NCBI GenBank assembly: GCA_002280485.1
Contig: NCED01000023.1
Location: 1-33,514, forward strand
Reading direction: 5' to 3'
Length of the DNA stretch: 33,514 bases
DNA from: Caulobacterales bacterium 32-69-10
Lineage (GTDB): Bacteria > Pseudomonadota > Alphaproteobacteria > Caulobacterales > Caulobacteraceae
The notes under the pieces are model-generated. The model made no database searches, was not told where the DNA came from, and saw nothing but the letters and a program-made list of their open reading frames with translations. Positions 7,067 through 15,922 of the stretch are shown here, piece by piece (position 1 is the stretch's first letter; the number at the start of each line of letters is the position of its first letter). Both the position numbers and the translations under genes were made by a program.

Positions 7067-9739
7067 GTGGCAGACTTAAGTCTCGTTGAATGGGCCGGAC
7101 AGCAAGCTGCTTGGGTTCAAGATTCACTGCGCCGGATATCCACGACCGCTGGGTTCACAGTCAGTGAGGAGGACCGCAAGGCGATCCTGGATCGGATCAA
7201 TTATGCCGCAAACAGCCTTGGCGATGAGCCTGCATGCGATGCCTTGACGGCCGAGCACCTTTCCCAATGCTCCGAAACAGGACCTCGCGCCGTGTTGGCG
7301 TCGATAGGGCCCCTTCAGAACATCGATCGTTTGGCGAAGGACCAGCGCCTGCGCTTCGCGCCCACAGGGGTCACGCTAGTTTTCGGGGAGAACGGCAGCG
7401 GAAAAAGCGGCTACGCGCGCATCGCGAAACGGCTTTGCCGCAGCCTTTCAGTCGACGAGTTGAAGGGCGACGTCTTCAAGACCAAGCCCGACGGGCCACT
7501 TCAGGTGAAGCTGCGTTACCAGATCGGCGACGACCCGATCACCGAGCTCGACTGGGTTCCGACCACCCCGCCGCCGCCGGCGCTGAAACAGATCTCTGTG
7601 TTCGACAGCAAGAACGCTCGCCTTTATGTCGACCAGCAAAATCGTATTGCATATCTGCCCATCGAGATTGCTGTCTTAGAGCACCATGGGCAGCTGTGCG
7701 GCACCTTCGGGACCGATTTTTCGACCCAACAAAGCGTCATTGAGAAACGACTAAAGACGCCCCTGCCCACTGGCTACACTCCCGGCGGAAAGATGCAGGC
7801 ATTCCTCGCCCGGTTGGACCCGAAGTCGCAGTCGGCCCCAACAAAGATGGAGATCGAAAGCCTCGCAGGCTTGAGCGCTGGCGAGATCGAAGAACTGAAG
7901 GGTCTGGAGCGCAAGCTGCTCCAAGATCCGGTTGCACAGGCCGCCACACGGCGACGGGCGTCCCAAGTCCTGGCGCGGCTCGTTGATGTCCTCACATCCT
8001 TTGAGAACGGCTACTCCGACCCCGCGCTGGCGGCGCTTGGAAAGTTGGTCGACGAGGCTCGCGCGACTGCCGGCGCGGCCGGCTTGGCGGCGACGGCGCA
8101 GTTCGCCAATGAACCCATGCCTGGAGCGGGCGGCGAGGCCTGGCGGATTCTTTATCAGGCTGCTCGCGATTTCGCGGCGTCGTCGGGAGGACCGGCGGAC
8201 AGGATCGCCGACCAAGTCGGCGACCCCTGCCCTCTTTGCCAAGAGCCTCTCGGCGAGACTGCGGCCGCCCGCATGGCGCGGTTCAATGCGTTTGTGCAAA
8301 GCGAAACGGCCAAAAAGGCAGACGCCGCACGAGAGGCCCTCGATGCCGCGAAGGCGGCCTTGGAGGACTTGGTCGTCCCGCCCACCGAGGTCGTCGTCAA
8401 CAGCTTGACCGGATACGCCGGGATAGATGCAACGCGGGCCGCGGCGGTCATCCAGATCGAAGCCGCGCTGACGACCTACGCCGCCCGGCGAAAGGCGATG
8501 ATCGATCGGATCACTGACGCGGCGCTCGAAGTACCGTCTCTACCCGCGTCCCTACGCTCCATCGTAGCGGCCGACATCGAGAAACTCGATGCTGAAGCGA
8601 CGCAGTTGGAAGCCACGGCGACCCATGCCGCCGCATTGGACGCGGACCGCAACCGCATCACCGAGCTGAAGGACCGCAGTAAGCTTCACGACGACCTTGC
8701 GACGGTCCTGCAGAGGGCTGAAGAACTGCGCGAGCTGGCAGCGATTAAGGCCTGCCAGACACAGGTCCAAACCCGAGCCATATCGCTCCAGATCAGCTCA
8801 CTCCGGCGTAAGCTCGTCACGGAAAACCTGCAGTCGCGCATTCAAGCTGAGATCACGCGGTTCGACCTCGACCACATCCCGTTCCGGGTCAGCGACTCGA
8901 GTGAGCAAGGCCAAAGCAAATTTGCCGTTGGGCTGCAGGGCGTCGACAAGATCGCCAACAACCAGATTCTCAGCGAGGGCGAACAACGCGCGCTGGCCCT
9001 CGCTTGCTTCCTCGCGGAGATCGCGGATGAAGGCGCCACCTACGGCTTAGTCGTCGACGACCCCGTCTCCTCGCTGGACCAGCGCCGGATTCGTCTGGTG
9101 GCTCAACGCCTGGTGCAGGAGGCTGCGAAGGGCCGACAGGTTGTAGTGTTCACCCACAATCTGGTGTTTTTCAATGAAATGGTGTCCGAGGCGGCGCGCG
9201 TTGGCGACAGCGCGCCCTTGATCAAAATTTTCGTCCGAAAGACTGAAGCCGACGGTTTCGGCGTTGTTGAGGAGGACACCGAGCCGTGGTTGGCGAAAGG
9301 TGTCAACGCCCGGATCAACGATCTCCGAGCACGCGCCAAGGTGCTGGCGGCCGAGACCGATTTCACGGGGGACAACTATCGCCGCTCCGCAAAGGACTTC
9401 TATTCCGATCTGCGGGAGACCTGGGAGCGTTGCGTCGAGGAGATCGTCCTCAACAACACCGTTCAACGGCTAGTCCCCGATGTCATGACCATGCGGCTTG
9501 GCGGCGTGATCGTGAGTGATGAGGACTATAAGGCGATCTACTTCGCGATGAAGCACGTGTCCGAGCGATCGGGTCATGACATGCCGGCAGGTCGCGATAT
9601 TCCGGTGCCGACGCCGACCGAAATGCTGGGTGACGTGGAGACGCTCGACAAGTTTCAAGTTGAATACAAAAAGCGCCGCAACGTGGCAGATGTGGCCCGT
9701 AAGGCCTTACACGCGCCAGTTAAGGCCGCGTTGGTCTAG
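7067..9739 (+). CDS. RloC-like zinc-hook ATPase, candidate anticodon nuclease
   Basis: A large SMC/ABC-type ATPase of 890 residues counted from the GTG at 7067. That start has AGGGGGGA a few bases upstream; an ATG at 7037 is also in frame but has no well-spaced site. Walker A GENGSGKSGY is at 107-116, a zinc-hook CPLC at 388-391 between coiled-coil arms, signature LSEGEQRALAL at 635-645 and Walker B LVVDDPVSSLD at 661-671, then FTHNLVFF. The C-terminal domain has Arg788, Glu792 and His830 or His837 (HD), a spacing like the R-E-H triad of PrrC/RloC wobble-tRNA nucleases. RloC senses DNA damage through its ATPase and cuts tRNA to stop phage growth. The whole-protein resemblance is strong; the catalytic assignment is inferred. 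Confidence 0.78.
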   Translation: MADLSLVEWAGQQAAWVQDSLRRISTTAGFTVSEEDRKAILDRINYAANSLGDEPACDALTAEHLSQCSETGPRAVLASIGPLQNIDRLAKDQRLRFAPTGVTLVFGENGSGKSGYARIAKRLCRSLSVDELKGDVFKTKPDGPLQVKLRYQIGDDPITELDWVPTTPPPPALKQISVFDSKNARLYVDQQNRIAYLPIEIAVLEHHGQLCGTFGTDFSTQQSVIEKRLKTPLPTGYTPGGKMQAFLARLDPKSQSAPTKMEIESLAGLSAGEIEELKGLERKLLQDPVAQAATRRRASQVLARLVDVLTSFENGYSDPALAALGKLVDEARATAGAAGLAATAQFANEPMPGAGGEAWRILYQAARDFAASSGGPADRIADQVGDPCPLCQEPLGETAAARMARFNAFVQSETAKKADAAREALDAAKAALEDLVVPPTEVVVNSLTGYAGIDATRAAAVIQIEAALTTYAARRKAMIDRITDAALEVPSLPASLRSIVAADIEKLDAEATQLEATATHAAALDADRNRITELKDRSKLHDDLATVLQRAEELRELAAIKACQTQVQTRAISLQISSLRRKLVTENLQSRIQAEITRFDLDHIPFRVSDSSEQGQSKFAVGLQGVDKIANNQILSEGEQRALALACFLAEIADEGATYGLVVDDPVSSLDQRRIRLVAQRLVQEAAKGRQVVVFTHNLVFFNEMVSEAARVGDSAPLIKIFVRKTEADGFGVVEEDTEPWLAKGVNARINDLRARAKVLAAETDFTGDNYRRSAKDFYSDLRETWERCVEEIVLNNTVQRLVPDVMTMRLGGVIVSDEDYKAIYFAMKHVSERSGHDMPAGRDIPVPTPTEMLGDVETLDKFQVEYKKRRNVADVARKALHAPVKAALV

Positions 9740-9752
9740 CGAGCCACCGCGG

Positions 9753-10421
9753 TCAGCCGTTCGGCCGGAAGCCGGACTGCTCCAGCCAAAATAGATTCTC
9801 CGCGCATCGCGTTATTTCGCGCAAATCCGGTTCGTCGCACTCTTTGAAGAGCGCCTCGGCGAGCGTGAGCCGTTTCTCGAACGAGACGCGGCTAAAATTG
9901 AACGAGGGATGGGCGGCGAGGATGACCGCCTTGGCCGCAATTTCGGCGCTGGCAGCCTTGGCTTCCACTTGTCCGTGCATTTGGGCTGCCTCCCTAGCCG
10001 TGCCCAGAACCTCGTCGAGAACTTCATCAAAAGCGTCATGCCAGTCCGCTGACGCGGATGACGTATGCAGCACCCCGTCGACCATAAATCCCGCCAACGT
10101 CGTCCTGATTTCACCCGCATGGCCGGCGATGCGCCGGTGCGCCGCCGTCAGTGCCGCAGGCGCCTTTTCGATGCCGAGCTCCGCCAAGGCTTCAGTGGCG
10201 TCAGCGATCTCTTCGTCCGGATCGAACGCGACCTCGACCAGATAGACCACCTTGGGGCGGGCTGCCGATATCAACCGGATGGCGTCCTCCTGCTCAAGCT
10301 GCACCAGTGGGACCGCCGTTCGGCCCCCTTGGTCAGGGAAACCATCGACGACACAGGCCTGTGCCGTCTCCGCAGACCCGCGGATCGCGGTCGCCAGATC
10401 GATAGCCAAATTCGCTGTCAT
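9753..10421 (-). CDS. Unknown third gene of the sbcDC operon
   Basis: A 222-residue protein I do not recognise. It begins 9 bases after the sbcC stop, and GGAG next to that stop serves as its ribosome site, so it is the last gene of the sbcD-sbcC operon. The N-terminal third has a mixed strand/helix pattern (PKVVYLVEVAFDPDEEI near 56-72). The middle is alanine-rich and helical, and the C-terminus carries a more distinctive block, HPSFNFSRVSFEKR followed by NLFWLEQSGFRPNG. There is no membrane segment. The gene ends 13 bases from the stop of the convergent RloC-like gene. Its fixed place after an SMC-type nuclease suggests an accessory subunit, such as a sensor or modulator, but this is inference. 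Confidence 0.75.
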   Translation of the reverse strand: MTANLAIDLATAIRGSAETAQACVVDGFPDQGGRTAVPLVQLEQEDAIRLISAARPKVVYLVEVAFDPDEEIADATEALAELGIEKAPAALTAAHRRIAGHAGEIRTTLAGFMVDGVLHTSSASADWHDAFDEVLDEVLGTAREAAQMHGQVEAKAASAEIAAKAVILAAHPSFNFSRVSFEKRLTLAEALFKECDEPDLREITRCAENLFWLEQSGFRPNG

Positions 10422-10430
10422 AGCTGCTCC

Positions 10431-13400
10431 CTAAACCCCCAGCCTTTCACTGATGACGCTACCCTGCGGCTGGCGCACAACGTCGAAGCCCATCGGAATC
10501 TGCTCCTTCACGGCCTCGACGTGGCTGATGACGCCCACCGCGCGATCCTGACCCACCAGGTCGCGCAGAGTGTCGAGGGCGACATCGAGGGTCTCGTCAT
10601 CGAGGTGACCAAACCCCTCGTCGATGAAGATCGCATCCAGTTTGACGCCGCCGGCCTCAGCCTGGACCACATCTGAAAGCCCGAGCGCCAACGAGAGCGA
10701 AGCCAGGAACCCCTCCCCGCCTGAGAGCGTGTGGGCGTCGCGCTTTTGATCGGTGTGGGCGTCGTAGACATCGATATCCAAGCCCGCCCTGGCCCGGCCA
10801 TCGCCGCCTTCGTACTTCCGGAGCAGCGCGAACCGTCCGCGCGACATGCGCGCAAAGCGCTGATTGGCTGCTTCGAGGACCAAGTCGAACGTGGCGGCGA
10901 TCGCGAAGTCGCGCAGGCGCAGGCGGTGAGCATTTCGACCGTCGGTCAGCTGGGCCAGCTCGCCGAGGACGCGATACCGCTCCGTGGCGGCCGCGAGCTC
11001 ACCAGCCAGACGAGTGACCAGGGCCTGAGTGGCTTCCAGCTGCCCCAGCTTCATCGTGGTGGTCGTAAGGGTCTCCTCCGCCTTGGTCAGACAGGCGTCG
11101 GCATCTACCAAAGCGGCCGAGCCGGCCTCCAGGTCGGGGCGATCCAGGCCGTCGATCGCCGCCACAGCGCGGTCCCGCCGATCCTGCGCGGCGGCCAACC
11201 CGGCGACATGTTCCGCGATTGTCCCTGTCAGGGCGTCGATGTTGGGGATGTCGCTCTTGGCCGCACCATAAGTGCCATCGCTGAGCCTCGCGTTCGTCTT
11301 GGCGGCGACAAACGCAGCGCGGTGCGCGTCACGCGCCGCGGCCAGTTCCGTCACACGACCCTCGGCATGCGTGAGCGTGGAACGGGTGGCCTGAACCGCC
11401 TCGCTGGCACGCCGCTCGTTCTCGACAGCGGATTGGTGAGCGGTGTTCATCTGGTCACGGTGTCTAATCGCCGCCTCGACGCGAAGGGCCGCCGCGGCGC
11501 CGTCGCGCAGATCTGCTGGCACGTCGGCCAGGGAGGCCTCGAGCGCCGCTGTGGCCGACATCGCCGACTTGTCCGCCGCCGCATGATGGTCGCGCGCCAC
11601 AGCGAGCGCTGCCGTTGTCACGGCCAGCTGTAACTTGGCGGCGTCAACGGCCGCCTGGGTCGTGCCTATATCTGGGCCGGCCCGCAGGGTGGCTAGCTCG
11701 TCCTTCACAGCAGAGATGTCTGCGGTGATCGCGGAAATGTCCCGCTCGGGCGCTCGAAGCTCCGCTAATCGGGCGACAGCTTGCGTCCATTCGCCGTCAG
11801 CCCTAGCGGCCGCCTGCGCACCCTGACGTTCGTCTGCGTCGGCGGCTTCCCGCGCGGTGCGGGCTTGCCGCCAGGCGGCGTCCAAGCCTTGACCTTCTTC
11901 AGCGCCGCCGGATGGCCGTGGGTGCTCAGTGGATCCACAAACCGGGCACGGCACGCCATTCTCTAACTTGGCGGCCAGATGCGCGGCCTGGGCCGAGGCC
12001 AGCGCTTCTTCTGCCGCGGCTTCCACGTCGCGAAAGTCCGCAAGGGCTTGGCGCAGCGATTCGTGGTTCGCCAATGCCGCCGACCTCGCGCCGGTGAACT
12101 TCTCGACGGCGTCTGTAGCCCCCGCGAATTGGGAGGCGTGTTCTCGCGCCTGATTCAAGGTCTGTAGAACGCTCTCGACCTGCGAAATGCGCAGGATCGT
12201 GTGCTGGACGGCGGCGTGCGCCTCCACAGCGGTCGCATGCGTCTGCTCTGCCGTATCGTAGGCCCGCAAAGCCTCATCGAAGGCGGCCTTCGCATCCACG
12301 ACGGCCAGTGACGATTGACGCGCTGCCTCGCGCAGGGGCTCGGCGCCGGCAACGCGCTTTTGGATGCCCTCGAGCTGCGTTACCGCGACAGCCGCGGCCT
12401 CACGTTCGAGCTGGTGGGCAACAGATCTCTGCAGAGTGGCGGTCGCCTCTGAGCAAAGGCGGGCTGCCTCTGCCTCCTGCACTGCCGCGTGGGCGCGGGC
12501 CGTGAGGCCCCCAGCAAGGTCATTTTCAGCCTCAGTGGCCCGGCCATCGGCTGCGACACATCCCACGGCGCGTTCGGCAGCCTGTTTCCGCAATTTCAGG
12601 GCCTCAATGTCGGCGGTGCGCGAAAGCACCACGTTGAGCCCCTCCAGCGCCGCGTCGTGTTCCGAAAATCGATCCTGGATTTGCTGGGCCGCTTGCAGCG
12701 TCACACGAGCCGCATCCCGGACGCCGCGCGCGGCGTCGCGGCCAGCCGTCTGGACGCCAACGTCGGTCTTAAGGGCTTCGATCAGCGTCGTCAGCGCATC
12801 GGCGTCAGACACTGCGTGGGCCTGCAGGTGGCCATTGATCACCGACCTGCCCGTCTCAACTTCATCCCGTAGGTCAGAGGCCTCTGACTTCAGCCGCTCG
12901 ACGAAGCGCTCGTAAAGCGAGACGTCGAACAGCCCGCGGAGCACAGCGGAGCGCTGGTCGCTCGAAGCCGTCAGCAGCTGACGGAATTGTCCTTGGGGGA
13001 GCAGGACCACCTGACGAAACTGGGCGGCGCTATAATTTAAGATCGAGCGCATCCGATCAGCCACGACCTCGACCTTGCGCTCTTCCATCACGACGCCAGG
13101 GTTGTCGGCGTCGATGTCATCGACCTCGATGTCCGTCGCGTCGTACAGCGCGGCCCAGTGCTGGCGCTCGACAAGGGCGTCGCCACGTTTGCCTCGGACC
13201 GTCTGACGTGGACGCCGCACGACGTGATATCGCTTGGCCCCGACCTCGAAGATCAACCTCACCTCAGTCTCGACATCGGGCGTGGCATGGTGCGAGCGGA
13301 GGTCATCGCCCTGCCGCTCCTGGCCTGACGATTCTCCGAATAGGGAGAAGCAAATGCCATCGAGAATCGAAGTCTTCCCCGCTCCCGTCGACCCGTAGAT

Positions 13401-13496
13401 GCCGAAGAGCCGGCTGCCCAACGCCGGCCGGAAATCGACGGTTTGAGTGTCGGCAAACGGCCCGAAGGCCGTCAGGGTCATCTTGATGGGTCGCAT
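10431..13496 (-). CDS. sbcC: SbcC-type SMC ATPase (exonuclease subunit)
   Basis: A 1021-residue SbcC/Rad50-family protein. Walker A GSTGAGKTS is at 35-43, long coiled coils follow, the zinc-hook CPVC is at 517-520, and the second ATPase half carries signature LSGGEGF at 924-930 and Walker B DAIFIDEGFG at 954-963 with the H-loop ISHV. With SbcD it forms an ATP-driven nuclease that cuts hairpins and protein-blocked DNA ends. It starts one base after the sbcD stop. The length is normal and every motif is intact. Chromosomal sbcDC is housekeeping, but this copy is divergent from a WYL regulator and a DUF262-HNH gene and followed by an unknown protein, so it may be a defence-associated paralogue. 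Confidence 0.93.
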   Translation of the reverse strand: MRPIKMTLTAFGPFADTQTVDFRPALGSRLFGIYGSTGAGKTSILDGICFSLFGESSGQERQGDDLRSHHATPDVETEVRLIFEVGAKRYHVVRRPRQTVRGKRGDALVERQHWAALYDATDIEVDDIDADNPGVVMEERKVEVVADRMRSILNYSAAQFRQVVLLPQGQFRQLLTASSDQRSAVLRGLFDVSLYERFVERLKSEASDLRDEVETGRSVINGHLQAHAVSDADALTTLIEALKTDVGVQTAGRDAARGVRDAARVTLQAAQQIQDRFSEHDAALEGLNVVLSRTADIEALKLRKQAAERAVGCVAADGRATEAENDLAGGLTARAHAAVQEAEAARLCSEATATLQRSVAHQLEREAAAVAVTQLEGIQKRVAGAEPLREAARQSSLAVVDAKAAFDEALRAYDTAEQTHATAVEAHAAVQHTILRISQVESVLQTLNQAREHASQFAGATDAVEKFTGARSAALANHESLRQALADFRDVEAAAEEALASAQAAHLAAKLENGVPCPVCGSTEHPRPSGGAEEGQGLDAAWRQARTAREAADADERQGAQAAARADGEWTQAVARLAELRAPERDISAITADISAVKDELATLRAGPDIGTTQAAVDAAKLQLAVTTAALAVARDHHAAADKSAMSATAALEASLADVPADLRDGAAAALRVEAAIRHRDQMNTAHQSAVENERRASEAVQATRSTLTHAEGRVTELAAARDAHRAAFVAAKTNARLSDGTYGAAKSDIPNIDALTGTIAEHVAGLAAAQDRRDRAVAAIDGLDRPDLEAGSAALVDADACLTKAEETLTTTTMKLGQLEATQALVTRLAGELAAATERYRVLGELAQLTDGRNAHRLRLRDFAIAATFDLVLEAANQRFARMSRGRFALLRKYEGGDGRARAGLDIDVYDAHTDQKRDAHTLSGGEGFLASLSLALGLSDVVQAEAGGVKLDAIFIDEGFGHLDDETLDVALDTLRDLVGQDRAVGVISHVEAVKEQIPMGFDVVRQPQGSVISERLGV

Positions 13497-13497
13497 G

Positions 13498-14649
13498 TCA
13501 GCCCTCCTCGCTCTGGAGGTCGGTCAGCGCCTCATCGATCATGCCCGTCTCGTCATCGTCAGGCCCCTTCCCGCGCACCGCATCGAGAAAGCTGGCCACC
13601 AGCTTGACCGGGTCTTGCCGATCAACTGCCGCGGCCGCCGCGCCAGGGCCGACAGCGGCGAGCCTGTTCAGACGTTCCAACTGCAGCACATGAGGGTAGA
13701 CAGCGCGCAACTGGCCGATTGCATCGATAAGAGCGCCCTCGTCGGTCAACACCGCCTTGATCAGAGCGCTGGCGCCTATCGCGTCGGGCGCTCGACCCGC
13801 CGCGACCAAGTCCGCCAACTTCCCCGTCACGACCCGCAGCGGGCGGGGGCTGGCCAACGGAATTTCCGTCACCTGGGCGACGCCGCCAGCGTCCAGCTCC
13901 ACCAGACTCAGGGTCTTCACCTCGTCAGCCTCGTCGAAGCCGAAGCCCATCCATGAGCCGCAGTATCGGATGTGGGACGCACCGGCCTCCTGCGCGCGAT
14001 GCAGGTGACCCAGGGCGACGTAGGCCGCGCCGTCAAACATCGCTGACGGCACCGTCTCGATACCGCCCACCTGAGCCAAGGGCCGCTCCGTCTCCGTGAT
14101 CCGCCCGCCCTCGACAAAGGCGTGGGCCGTCACAACCCATCGCGCGCCAGGCGGAACATGCTGGCGGGCTTGCGCCAGTTGCGCGGCGAGAGCGTGGGCG
14201 GGGCTGGCGATGCCGACTTCGTCGAACGCCTCCCTCGCCGCAAAGATCTCGCAGTAAGGCAAGGCTGAGAACGCCACTTGGCCGTGCTCGTCGCTAAGGA
14301 CCAAGGCGTGCGGGCGGTCTCTCAGAGGCCCCCGGATCAACACGCGCCGCGGATCCTGCAGCGCCGAGTTGAAGCTGACACGATCAGGAGCGTCGTGATT
14401 GCCTGCGATCGCCACGATCGCCGCGCCGGTGTCGGCGTAAACGCGGGCGAGGAAATCGTTGAAGAGCTGCACCGCTTCCTTGCGCGGCACCGCTCTGTCG
14501 AAGAGGTCGCCGGCGATAATCAGCACGTCGACGTTGTGTTCGACGATCACCGCAAAGATCTGGTCGAGGAGTTCGGCCTGGTCGTCGAGGAGGCTCTCCT
14601 GCGCCAAGGTGCGGCCAAGATGCCAATCCGATGTGTGCAAGATCCGCAT
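13498..14649 (-). CDS. sbcD: SbcD-type metallo-exonuclease subunit
   Basis: A 383-residue metallophosphoesterase of the SbcD/Mre11 family. The metal motifs are all visible: SDWHLGRTL (Asp8, His10), GDLFDRA (Asp48), GNHDAPDRV (Asn84, His85, Asp86), VTAHAF and GHLHRA. With Mn2+ it supplies 3'-5' double-strand exonuclease and endonuclease activity to the SbcCD complex in the cytoplasm. It is the first gene of the minus-strand operon; its start at 14649 is 20 bases from the AT-rich palindrome shared with the divergent WYL-regulator gene, so its transcription is probably controlled there. GGGAGG occurs about 10 bases upstream of the start codon. Confidence 0.93.
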   Translation of the reverse strand: MRILHTSDWHLGRTLAQESLLDDQAELLDQIFAVIVEHNVDVLIIAGDLFDRAVPRKEAVQLFNDFLARVYADTGAAIVAIAGNHDAPDRVSFNSALQDPRRVLIRGPLRDRPHALVLSDEHGQVAFSALPYCEIFAAREAFDEVGIASPAHALAAQLAQARQHVPPGARWVVTAHAFVEGGRITETERPLAQVGGIETVPSAMFDGAAYVALGHLHRAQEAGASHIRYCGSWMGFGFDEADEVKTLSLVELDAGGVAQVTEIPLASPRPLRVVTGKLADLVAAGRAPDAIGASALIKAVLTDEGALIDAIGQLRAVYPHVLQLERLNRLAAVGPGAAAAAVDRQDPVKLVASFLDAVRGKGPDDDETGMIDEALTDLQSEEG

Positions 14650-14669
14650 CTAAGCCCAACCTCCCGTCT

Positions 14670-14684
14670 ATATAGTTTCTATAT
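14670..14684. promoter_or_regulatory. AT-rich palindrome between sbcD and the WYL-regulator gene, candidate operator
   Basis: ATATAG TTT CTATAT is a perfect 6-bp inverted repeat with a 3-base spacer in the 69-base divergent intergenic region. It lies 20 bases from the sbcD start and 34 from the WYL-gene start, overlapping the TATATA-type -10 sequences on the two strands. WYL regulators of the BrxR/CapW type are known to repress their own defence operons by binding palindromes in this position. Binding here is inferred. Confidence 0.55.
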
Positions 14685-14718
14685 GGACCAGAGCTTGGCC
14701 GTCAACTAGACTCTCCCC

Positions 14719-15528
14719 ATGTCGTCCCCCTCGCCGCGATACGCGCATGAAGCCAGGCAGCGGTTTCTCGACGGGCTTCTCTTCTGGGAAGGTCGGGTCA
14801 ACCGCCGTGACCTCATCGACACCTTCCGTGTGTCGCAGCCGCAGGCGGCGCTGGACCTCAAGGCCTACCTCTCCGCCCTGCCCCCGGGACAGATCACCTA
14901 CGACACCCGCCAGCGACGTTATGAGGCATCGCCGACCTTCGAGCCGCTGTTCGGGGCGCCCAGCGTCGACTCCTGGCTCGAACGCTCCAGGCAAGCGGGT
15001 CTGGCGGTCGAGGTGCTGCCGACCTTGGACCGGCCGCTCGATGTCGGGCTGATGGCGCGTCTTTACCGGGCGATCCGGGATCGCAAAACGGTTCACGTCG
15101 CCTATCAGACCATGCGCCGCGCTTCGGCTGAGGATCGTTCGATCACGCCCACGGCGTTCGTCTCGGACGGGCAGCGCTGGCACGTTCGGGCCTACTGCCA
15201 CCTCCGGCATGACTTCAGAGATTTTGTCCTCTCCAGGATCGCGATGGCGCCCAATCAGGTGGAGGCCGGGTCCTCAGCCGCCGACCTGCCGCTCGATTCC
15301 GATTGGTGCTCCTGGGTTACCCTCAAGCTGGCGCCGGCCGCACACCTTGAGGAAAACCAAAAGCGCGCGGTGTGCTGGGACTACGGCATTGACGGCGTCC
15401 TGTCGGTCACGGTCCGGCGGGCCCTAGAATTCTACGCCATGCGCCGTTGGGGCCTCGATAGGCCGGAAAGCCGCCTGAGCATCGTCGGGCGCACGGAATC
15501 TGCTCCAAATCCGGAGGATCAAGGATGA
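14719..15528 (+). CDS. WYL-domain transcriptional regulator (BrxR/CapW-like)
   Basis: A 269-residue regulator with an N-terminal winged helix (about 1-70; RRDLIDTFRVSQPQAALDL), a central WYL domain (about 110-185; TPTAFVSDGQRWHVRAYC, DFVLSRI) and a C-terminal WCX-like region. The arrangement and the RWHVRAYC string match BrxR and CapW proteins, which control BREX, CBASS and other phage-defence operons and may bind a nucleic acid or nucleotide signal in the WYL pocket. It is divergent from sbcD across a perfect palindrome and overlaps the next gene by four bases (ATGA). It is therefore the likely switch for both operons. It is a repressor by analogy; this was not tested. Confidence 0.85.
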   Translation: MSSPSPRYAHEARQRFLDGLLFWEGRVNRRDLIDTFRVSQPQAALDLKAYLSALPPGQITYDTRQRRYEASPTFEPLFGAPSVDSWLERSRQAGLAVEVLPTLDRPLDVGLMARLYRAIRDRKTVHVAYQTMRRASAEDRSITPTAFVSDGQRWHVRAYCHLRHDFRDFVLSRIAMAPNQVEAGSSAADLPLDSDWCSWVTLKLAPAAHLEENQKRAVCWDYGIDGVLSVTVRRALEFYAMRRWGLDRPESRLSIVGRTESAPNPEDQG

Positions 15529-15908
15529 GCACGACTGCCGCCCAACACGCACTGGCTAACGATTGGCCGGTGATGATGCTTCGCCGCGTTGATCCCAGCC
15601 GCAACATGTCGCGGTTCTGGTCAGCTCGCCTCCAGCCCAGCTTGTTTGAAGAAGTGCTCCTGGTGCGTGCCTGGGGTCGTATCGGCTCTCGCGGCCAAGA
15701 ACGGTCCTATTGGTTTGCAACCAGACAGGCCGCCCTCGCGGCGTTCGAGAAAATTACGGCAGCCAAGCGGCGACGTGGTTACGCCGCCGACGCGGAGCGC
15801 ACAGCCGTGGCGCCAGCTGGGCGCGACTGGACCCTGAAATTCCCTCCCGGCAGTCACGGAGTGGAGAGACCCCGACGCTTGGGCGCTGGTGAAGCTGTAG
15901 CTGGGTGA
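15525..15908 (+). CDS. WGR-domain protein
   Basis: A 127-residue protein with a WGR domain spanning about 15-90. The naming motif is at WGRIGSRGQ (Trp50-Gly51-Arg52), preceded by SRFWSARLQPSLF and followed by RSYWFATRQAALAAFEKI. WGR domains bind nucleic acid, including DNA ends and nicks in eukaryotic PARPs, and occur alone in many alphaproteobacteria with unknown roles. The ATG overlaps the regulator's stop (ATGA) and has GGAGGATCAAGG upstream. The last 35 residues are basic, glycine-rich and probably disordered. Placed between a defence-type regulator and a DUF262-HNH gene, it could be a DNA-end or damage sensor; that is inference. Confidence 0.85.
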   Translation: MSTTAAQHALANDWPVMMLRRVDPSRNMSRFWSARLQPSLFEEVLLVRAWGRIGSRGQERSYWFATRQAALAAFEKITAAKRRRGYAADAERTAVAPAGRDWTLKFPPGSHGVERPRRLGAGEAVAG

Positions 15909-15922
15909 GTTAGGGAAGTCGG

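Noticed and set aside
10731..11633. Long plus-strand open frame within sbcC
   Set aside because: It is antisense to a clear SbcC coding region, arginine-rich and without a family pattern; a by-product of high GC.
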